This document shows, in pieces, positions 31,108 through 36,600 of a stretch of 36,600 nucleotides of DNA; position 1 is the stretch's first letter, and each line of letters starts with the position of its first letter. The DNA lies in the NCBI GenBank assembly GCA_001817345.1, contig MHIE01000021.1:1-36600 (forward strand), read 5' to 3'. A program made the translations under genes and the position numbers. The notes beneath the pieces are model-generated. The model did not search any database. It had not been told where the DNA came from and worked only from the letters and a program-made list of their open reading frames with translations. This DNA is from Candidatus Buchananbacteria bacterium RIFCSPHIGHO2_01_FULL_44_11 (GTDB lineage: Bacteria > Patescibacteriota > Patescibacteriia > Buchananbacterales > UBA6539).

Positions 31108-32847
31108 ATGGTGATTTTAGCCAAAAAGTCTTCGGTTGATGATGTGATTAAGGATAAAAGGATAAGTGTGCTAACCGTAGTCGTTTTTTTATTTGGCTTG
31201 ATTATCGTGGCTCGGCTTTTCAGCTTTCAGGTTTTGCAGCATGAATTTTATTCTTTACTGGCTTCAGAAAAACATGATGTCTACAAACAGTTATTTCCGG
31301 AGCGGGGTTCTATCTATACCCGAGAATCAGAATCTTTATATCCTTTGGTGACTAACCGGGATTATTATTTGGTTTATGCCGAACCGGTAAAAATTAAGAA
31401 TTCGGGTGAGGTGATTGATAAAATCACCCCGATCTTGTCTTTAGCTGAAGAAGAATGGCAAGCCATATTACCCAAGCTAGCCAAAAAAGACGATCCTTAC
31501 GAACCGATCAAACACAAAGTAACCAAAGAGCAAACCGACCAAATCAAGGCGTTAGGCTTAGCCGGCATCGGATTTTTGCCGGAAACTTATCGCTATTATC
31601 CGGAGAAAGGTATTGGCGGCCAGATTTTTGGTTTTGTCGGTTTTAAAGACGACAAAAAAATCGGTCAATACGGTTTGGAAGGCTATTTTAACGACGAACT
31701 GTCCGGTCAGTCCGGATTACTGCAATCAGTCAAGGATGCCTTGGGTGCTTTGGTCGCTATCGGCCCGCGATCGATTCGGCCGGCGCAAGATGGCGTGGAT
31801 TTGGTTTTAACTATTGACCGCAAAGTTCAATTCACCGCTTGCCAAAAGCTGAAAGAATTTTACGAATATTTTAAAGCCAGCAGTGCCACGGTGATTATCA
31901 TGAACCCAAAAACCGGCGCGATTATTGCCATGTGCAATTTCCCCGATTTTGACCCGGAAAATTACAATCAAGTTTCCGATATCAACTATTTTAATAACCC
32001 GGCGATTTTTACGCCCTATGAATCCGGTTCGGTGTTTAAAACCATGACCATGGCGGCGGCCTTAGACCAAGAAAAGGTCGCGCCTGATACTACCTATGAA
32101 GACACCGGTGAAGTTAAGGTTGGGCCTTTCACCATTAGAAATTTTGACAATTTAGCCCACGGCGTTAATACGATGACCCAGGTTTTAGAACAATCATTAA
32201 ATACCGGCGCCATGTTTGCCGCGGAAAGTATCGGCCGGGAAACTTTTCAAAGTTACGTTAAAAATTTCGGCTTTGGCGAATTGACCGGCATCACTCTGGA
32301 CAAAGAAACTAGCGGAGACATCAGTTCTTTAGCCAAGAAAGGCGATGTTTATTATTTGACCGCTTCGTTCGGCCACGGCATCACCGTGACGCCGATGCAG
32401 CTCCTCAGCGCTTATGCGGCCGTGGCTAACGGTGGCCAACTGGTTGAACCATATATTGTTTCCGAAATTATAAAACCCAATGGTGAAATCACCAAAACTC
32501 AACCGAAAGTTATCCGGCAAGTGATTAAACCCAAAACCGCCGCCTTACTTTCCGGCATGCTGGTTTCGGTCACGGAAAAAGGTTATGACAAAAAAGCCCG
32601 CGTTCCCGGCTACTATTTAGCGGCTAAAACCGGCACCGCTCGGATTCCCGACAGCCGCGGCGGGTACAGCCAGGAAACCAATCACACTTTTATCGGCTTT
32701 GGTCCGGCCAATAATCCTCAGTTTGTTATGTTATTGAAATTAGAAAAGCCTCAGGGTGTCAGGTTTGCTTCGGATACTTTAGGCCCGTTGTTTAGGCAAA
32801 TATCGGAATTTTTGTTAAACTATTATCAGATACCGCCGGAGTATTAG
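31108..32847 (+). CDS. ftsI: Peptidoglycan transpeptidase (PBP3/FtsI-like)
   Basis: This class B penicillin-binding protein cross-links septal wall. The 579-aa product has one N-terminal transmembrane helix (VLTVVVFLFGLIIVARLFSF). A dimerisation domain with ERGSIYTRE follows. The transpeptidase domain has the catalytic SGSVFKTM (SxxK), the SLN of EQSLNTGAMFA and the KTGTARIP triad. There is no PASTA domain. It sits in the expected dcw order before murF. Confidence 0.94.
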   Translation: MVILAKKSSVDDVIKDKRISVLTVVVFLFGLIIVARLFSFQVLQHEFYSLLASEKHDVYKQLFPERGSIYTRESESLYPLVTNRDYYLVYAEPVKIKNSGEVIDKITPILSLAEEEWQAILPKLAKKDDPYEPIKHKVTKEQTDQIKALGLAGIGFLPETYRYYPEKGIGGQIFGFVGFKDDKKIGQYGLEGYFNDELSGQSGLLQSVKDALGALVAIGPRSIRPAQDGVDLVLTIDRKVQFTACQKLKEFYEYFKASSATVIIMNPKTGAIIAMCNFPDFDPENYNQVSDINYFNNPAIFTPYESGSVFKTMTMAAALDQEKVAPDTTYEDTGEVKVGPFTIRNFDNLAHGVNTMTQVLEQSLNTGAMFAAESIGRETFQSYVKNFGFGELTGITLDKETSGDISSLAKKGDVYYLTASFGHGITVTPMQLLSAYAAVANGGQLVEPYIVSEIIKPNGEITKTQPKVIRQVIKPKTAALLSGMLVSVTEKGYDKKARVPGYYLAAKTGTARIPDSRGGYSQETNHTFIGFGPANNPQFVMLLKLEKPQGVRFASDTLGPLFRQISEFLLNYYQIPPEY

Positions 32848-32849
32848 TT

Positions 32850-32915
32850 GATAGCTGGTAGCTTGTAGCTTTTAGGTTATAGTTTGCCTTTAAAAGCTAA
32901 AAGCTAAAAGCTATC
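32850..32915. repeat. AGCTNNN heptamer inverted repeat between ftsI and murF
   Basis: GATAGCTGGTAGCTTGTAGC on the left and AAAAGCTAAAAGCTATC on the right form an inverted repeat with GATAGC/GCTATC at its tips. It fills nearly the whole gap between two operon genes. Confidence 0.7.
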
Positions 32916-32916
32916 T

Positions 32917-34218
32917 ATGAAAAATCAGCTGAAAAAATTACTGGAAAAAATATTGAGAATTTTTGCCACGGCGGTTCTTAATAAATATCGGCCGGAAATT
33001 GTCGCGATTACCGGCAGTGTGGGTAAAACTTCAACTAAAGAAGCAATTTACTCGGTTTTGTCCGGCGGTTTTTCGGTCAGGAAAAATTTCAAGAATTACA
33101 ATAATGAAATTGGCATTCCTTTGACCATTATCGGCGCGGAAACCGGCGGCCATTCAATTTTTAGGTGGCTAGCCGTTTTTTTAAAAGCCATTCGTCTGAT
33201 TATTGCTACAGACAAAAATTATCCTAAGATCTTAATTTTAGAGATGGGCGCCGATAAGCCCGGTGACATTAAATACCTGACTGATTTTGTGCCGATTAAA
33301 ATCGGCGTAGTGACTAGAGTCGCTCCGGTTCATTTGGAATTTTTCGGTTCATTGGAAGCGGTGGCGAAAGAAAAAGGCAATTTGATTCAGGCGTTAAAAA
33401 AAGACGGGTTTGCCGTTTTAAACGGCGACGACCGCTTGGTCAGTCAAATGGCTCAAAAGACCAAAGCGAAAATTATAACTTTTGGTTTACTGCCTCAGGC
33501 CGATATTTACGCCAAAGAAATCGCGGTCAGCTATAGCCTGAGTCAGAAAAATATTGCCAGCATCCAGGGCGTCAGTTTTAAATTAGCTTATGAGGGTAAA
33601 ACTTTGCCCGTGCTTTTGCCTCAGATTTTGGGTGAGCACCTGGTTTACAGCGCCTTAGCCGCCATCGCCGTTGGCGTTATTTACAACTTAAATTTACACG
33701 ACATTCTTGAAGGTTTAAAAAAATTTGAGCCGCCCAAAGGCCGGATGCGTTTAGTCAAAGGCATTAAAAACACTTTGATTATTGATGACACTTATAATTC
33801 TTCGCCTTTAGCGGCGCGCAAGGCTTTGTCTACCCTGGGTCAGATTAATATCGGTGAGGGTAAAAAGTTTGCCGTTTTGGGTGATATGTTGGAATTAGGT
33901 CGTTATACTGAACCGGGCCATCAGGCAGTTGGTGAAGCCGTAGTTGAATCCGGCGTTGATTATTTAATTACCGTCGGTGAGATGTCACGGGATATCAGCC
34001 GGGCGGCGATAGAAAAGGGGATGAGCCAAGATCAGTGTTTTCATTTTAGAAACAGCATTGAAGCCGGCCAGTTTCTTCAAGACCGAATCAACGCCGGGGA
34101 CTTGATTTTAATCAAGGGTTCGCAAGGCGTGCGTCTGGAAAAAGCGGTCAAAGAAATCATGGCTGAGCCGCAGCGCGCCAAAGAATTTTTGGTTCGGCAG
34201 GAAAAGTCGTGGGTGTAG
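32917..34218 (+). CDS. murF: MurF-like Mur ligase lacking the N-terminal domain
   Basis: MurF adds D-Ala-D-Ala to the UDP-MurNAc-tripeptide. The 433-aa product has the ATP P-loop ITGSVGKTSTKEAI at about residues 30-43, then NYNNEIGIPLTI, LEMGADKPGDIKYL, GDD, the central PPKGRMRLVKG and DDTYNSSPLAARKAL, and a C-terminal domain with LKGSQGVRLEK. In classical MurF about 90-100 residues precede the P-loop. Here only a short amphipathic helix does, so the substrate-binding domain 1 is missing. The context (dcw cluster, after ftsI) supports MurF function. Confidence 0.88.
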   Translation: MKNQLKKLLEKILRIFATAVLNKYRPEIVAITGSVGKTSTKEAIYSVLSGGFSVRKNFKNYNNEIGIPLTIIGAETGGHSIFRWLAVFLKAIRLIIATDKNYPKILILEMGADKPGDIKYLTDFVPIKIGVVTRVAPVHLEFFGSLEAVAKEKGNLIQALKKDGFAVLNGDDRLVSQMAQKTKAKIITFGLLPQADIYAKEIAVSYSLSQKNIASIQGVSFKLAYEGKTLPVLLPQILGEHLVYSALAAIAVGVIYNLNLHDILEGLKKFEPPKGRMRLVKGIKNTLIIDDTYNSSPLAARKALSTLGQINIGEGKKFAVLGDMLELGRYTEPGHQAVGEAVVESGVDYLITVGEMSRDISRAAIEKGMSQDQCFHFRNSIEAGQFLQDRINAGDLILIKGSQGVRLEKAVKEIMAEPQRAKEFLVRQEKSWV

Positions 34219-34241
34219 TGTTTTAGCATCACCTTAATCAC

Positions 34242-34337
34242 TGTCATTGCGAGCCCGAACACGGTGAGGGCGAAGCAATCTCTTTAGGGATCACCACGTC
34301 GTTTTTTTCATAAAATTCGTTACTCCTCGCAATGACA
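34242..34337. repeat. TCATTGCGAG...CTCGCAATGACA repeat
   Basis: TGTCATTGCGAG and TCGCAATGACA are inverse ends, with GCGAAGCAATC inside. It is a second member of the repeat type at 28694-28848. No ORF. Confidence 0.7.
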
Positions 34338-34362
34338 CTTTTTATAACCAATAATAAAAATC

Positions 34363-34402
34363 AGGGGGCAGTTCGCTTAAAATGACAGCGATTTGCCCCC
34401 TT
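34363..34402 (-). terminator. Terminator of the pilin-like gene
   Basis: On the minus strand GGGGGCA plus CGCT pair with AGCG plus TGCCCCC, with small internal loops. TGATTTTTATT follows. Confidence 0.7.
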
Positions 34403-34463
34403 TGAGTTTATTCTGCCGTTGGCGCCCTTGGGCGCTTCCGGTAAGATGTGCGTGGGCCGCCGG

Positions 34464-34959
34464 TTATTCTCCGGCTTGTATCTCGATCATGATCCTCAGG
34501 CCTTCCTGTTTCAGGCGTTGCAAATCGTCCGTCGTCAACTCGACTTTGACTGTGCGGAGAGCGTGAACGTCGGTAATTTCCGTCACCACGTTGGTGGTCG
34601 CCAGGAAGTGACCCTTATGTGACTCAGCCACCGGGCAGGTCGGCGCCGTGCCGACGGGGTTGACGACATAGGGCGCCGCCATTGGCGTCCGGACACTTGG
34701 GCTCCTCTTTGAGGTAGCCGCCGCTCAAGAGATCAGCCATACTCACGGCCGAGCCGACTGGATGGCTGCCTTCCAACGCCCATTTTTCCACCGCGCTGTC
34801 GATCTTGGTCAGATTTTCCTGGCAGGCGTGCTCGCGCGACTGGATGCGTGCCTTGTAAAAACCCGGGACGGCGATGGCGACCAGAATGCCGATAATCGCC
34901 ACGACGATCATGATCTCCACCGCGGTAAACCCACGGTGATTGCGATGCAGGTTCTTCAT
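34464..34959 (-). pseudogene. Type IV pilin/pseudopilin-like protein with one frameshift
   Basis: The N-terminus has a class III prepilin signal: cleavage after HRG, then FTAVEIMIVVAIIGILVAIAVPGFYKAR with Glu at +5. A globular part with CQENLTKIDSAVEKWALEGSHP and CPDANGGA follows. The expected continuation YVVNPVGTAPTCPV is in another frame. Removing one C from a CCC run near 34675 restores a single ORF of about 165 aa. This may be a real frameshift or a sequencing indel. The gene has a perfect consensus promoter, the SD AAGGAGGAGG and its own terminator. A working product would be a pilin subunit. Confidence 0.8.
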
Positions 34960-35016
34960 AACGAGGAACCTCCTCCTTGCCTTAGATAGTACAACGCACT
35001 ATTGTGCTTGTTCGAT

Positions 35017-35045
35017 ATTATATCATGTATTAATTATTTTGTCAA
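35017..35045 (-). promoter_or_regulatory. Perfect consensus promoter of the pilin-like gene
   Basis: On the minus strand: TTGACA, 17-nt spacer ending TGA, TATAAT. Confidence 0.9.
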
Positions 35046-35089
35046 TATTAAGACTAGCTAATATTTAGAAATATTGGTAAAATTAAGCC

Positions 35090-36487
35090 ATGGCAAAATT
35101 ACATTTATATAACACTTTAACCCACAAAAAAGAAGAATTTGAACCGATAAAAGACAAAACCGTTGGCCTTTACACTTGCGGCCCAACGGTTTATAACTTT
35201 GCCCACATTGGCAATTTGCGGACTTATATTTTTGAAGACATTCTCAAGCGCAGCCTGCTTTACCTGGGTTATAAAGTTAAACACATTGAAAATATCACGG
35301 ACGTCGGCCATTTGGTTTCTGACGCCGACGAAGGCGAGGATAAAATGATGAAAGCCTTAAAGCGGGAGGGGCTAAAGCCAACAGTAGCTAGTCTGCTCAA
35401 AATCGCGGCTAAGTATACCCAGGCTTTTAAAGATGACATTAAGCGGCTCAATATTTTGCCGCCAACCAAATGGACGCCGGCCACTGACCATATTAAAGAG
35501 ATGATTGTCTTAAATAAAGAGATTGTTAAAAATGGCTATGCTTATGAAACCGATGACGGGCTTTATTTTGACACCGCTAAATTCCCTAATTATGGCCAGC
35601 TGGCTAATTTGGCCCAGGCGGATTTATTGGCTGGAGCCCGGGTGGCAGTCAACGAAAAAAAACGCCACCCTCACGATTTTGCTTTATGGATTAAGGCGGT
35701 TGGTGAAAACAAAAATCACGTTATGGTCTGGCCGTCGCCCTGGGGCAAAGGTTTCCCCGGCTGGCACCTGGAATGCTCGGCCATGTCAATGAAATATTTA
35801 GGCAAACATTTCGACATTCACTGCGGCGGCATTGACCACATTCCGGTTCATCACACTAACGAAATTGCCCAAAACGAAGCGGCCGGTGGCCAGCGCGTGG
35901 TTAATTTTTGGTTGCACAGCGCCTTTTTGGTAGTTGACCAAAAGCGGATGGGTAAGTCCGAGGGAAATTTATTGACTTTACAAACGGCAGTTGACCACGG
36001 TTTTGAGCCGTTGGCTTACCGCTATTTGTGTCTGCAGGTCCATTATCGGCAGACTTTGAATTTTTCCTGGGAGGCCTTGACCGCGGCTCAGAATGCCCTG
36101 AAAAATTTGCGGCAGACGGTCGCGGCTTATGACCAGTCAAAAATTGGCTGCGCGGAATATGAAACTAAATTTTTAGAGGCCATTAATGATGACTTAAATA
36201 TGCCCAAGGCTTTGGCGGTTTTGTGGCAGCTAGTTGACGACAAAACTTTGCCCAGCGGCAGTAAAAAACAAACTTTGTTAAAATTTGATCAGGTTTTAGG
36301 CCTGGGACTTTCAGCCGTTAAAATTGAGAAAATCCCGGCGGCAATTAAAAAATTGGCCGAACAAAGACTTCAAGCCAGAAAAAATCAAGACTGGGAAAAA
36401 TCAGATGAGATTAGAACTGAGATTGAAAGACAAGGATACATCGTTGAGGACACAAAGGGTAGCTTTATGGTTAAACCAAAAAGATAG
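35090..36487 (+). CDS. cysS: Cysteinyl-tRNA synthetase
   Basis: CysRS charges tRNA-Cys. The 465-aa class I enzyme has the zinc/active-site [17 protein letters not shown] with the HIGH-like [46 protein letters not shown] and the KMSKS-equivalent KRMGKSEGN. Then come the DALR-like helical part and a C-terminal anticodon-side helix ([22 protein letters not shown]). All parts are present. No SD. Confidence 0.97.
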   Translation: MAKLHLYNTLTHKKEEFEPIKDKTVGLYTCGPTVYNFAHIGNLRTYIFEDILKRSLLYLGYKVKHIENITDVGHLVSDADEGEDKMMKALKREGLKPTVASLLKIAAKYTQAFKDDIKRLNILPPTKWTPATDHIKEMIVLNKEIVKNGYAYETDDGLYFDTAKFPNYGQLANLAQADLLAGARVAVNEKKRHPHDFALWIKAVGENKNHVMVWPSPWGKGFPGWHLECSAMSMKYLGKHFDIHCGGIDHIPVHHTNEIAQNEAAGGQRVVNFWLHSAFLVVDQKRMGKSEGNLLTLQTAVDHGFEPLAYRYLCLQVHYRQTLNFSWEALTAAQNALKNLRQTVAAYDQSKIGCAEYETKFLEAINDDLNMPKALAVLWQLVDDKTLPSGSKKQTLLKFDQVLGLGLSAVKIEKIPAAIKKLAEQRLQARKNQDWEKSDEIRTEIERQGYIVEDTKGSFMVKPKR

Positions 36488-36600
36488 TCGTTAACAAATT
36501 AACCAAGCCGTTTATAAACGACGGAGTCAACATAGCGCCTCAAACGTTATGTTGCATAGAAATTCCCAAAAAAGATATTATGTCTCTGGGGCAATTTATT
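36488..36600. other. Window end, no gene assigned
   Basis: CAACATA and TATGTTG form a small inverted repeat around 36529-36554. A possible ATG at 36581 opens a frame that runs off the window, too short to judge. Confidence 0.3.

Noticed and set aside
36581-36600. Start of a further gene at the window end
   Set aside because: Only seven codons are visible, so it cannot be supported.

Overview
The window looks like a chromosomal segment of a Patescibacteria (Candidate Phyla Radiation) bacterium, probably near Parcubacteria. The basis is the gene set rather than any marker phylogeny. It holds compact cell-wall and division genes, an archaeal-type UMP kinase, a short TsaB, and a MurF-like ligase lacking the usual N-terminal domain. 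It also holds a secreted protease with calcium-binding repeats and WYVNPKDG-type repeats, and many small hypothetical proteins. TGA is an ordinary stop here (for example at the ends of uppP, rsmH and tsaB). Core genes almost all lack a Shine-Dalgarno (SD) sequence.

Layout. 1-1.2 kb: 3' part of a trypsin-like protease. 1.3-2.9 kb: a PLP-dependent decarboxylase with two frameshifts. 3.1-6.5 kb: murG-murC-murB. 6.5-8.5 kb: an accessory region with two minus-strand receiver-domain genes among repeats. 8.5-11.3 kb: secA, with a partial copy of its own 5' end upstream and echoes of its 3' end downstream. 11.3-14.4 kb: a patchwork of small genes, a hydrolase gene split by a membrane-protein gene, and mutM. 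14.4-15.6 kb: three small minus-strand orphan genes. 15.6-20.7 kb: a DUF212 phosphatase-like gene, uppP, pcm, an HD-GYP gene, a cytidylyltransferase-like gene, mltG and pyrH. 20.8-21.8 kb: an orphan minus-strand gene of 321 aa. 22-23.3 kb: rplJ-rplL with a leader. 23.6-25.9 kb: a large membrane protein with a PP2C-like domain and a propeller-like C-terminus. 26.1-28.7 kb: a winged-helix regulator, a hydrolase, tsaB and a response regulator. 29.0-34.2 kb: the dcw cluster mraZ-rsmH-ftsL-ftsI-murF. 34.4-35.0 kb: a frameshifted type IV pilin-like gene. 35.1-36.5 kb: cysS.

Two gene classes are visible. Core genes form plus-strand operons without SD. Accessory genes are single-gene units, nearly all on the minus strand. 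Most have a near-consensus sigma-70 promoter (often with a TGN extended -10), an AGGAGG-like SD and their own terminator.

The most unusual content is non-coding. Four short elements have CCCCGTTAGA termini and 4-bp target duplications. Two of them sit exactly at the -35 boxes of the rplJ and mraZ promoters, and one sits on a start codon. A second CCCCGC-ended family lies between a truncated copy of a gene's 5' end and the intact gene, at both secA and a response-regulator gene. Further signals are heptamer AGCTNNN repeats, including one in frame inside mutM, a repeated secA-tail-like motif at gene junctions, and direct repeats bracketing an orphan gene.
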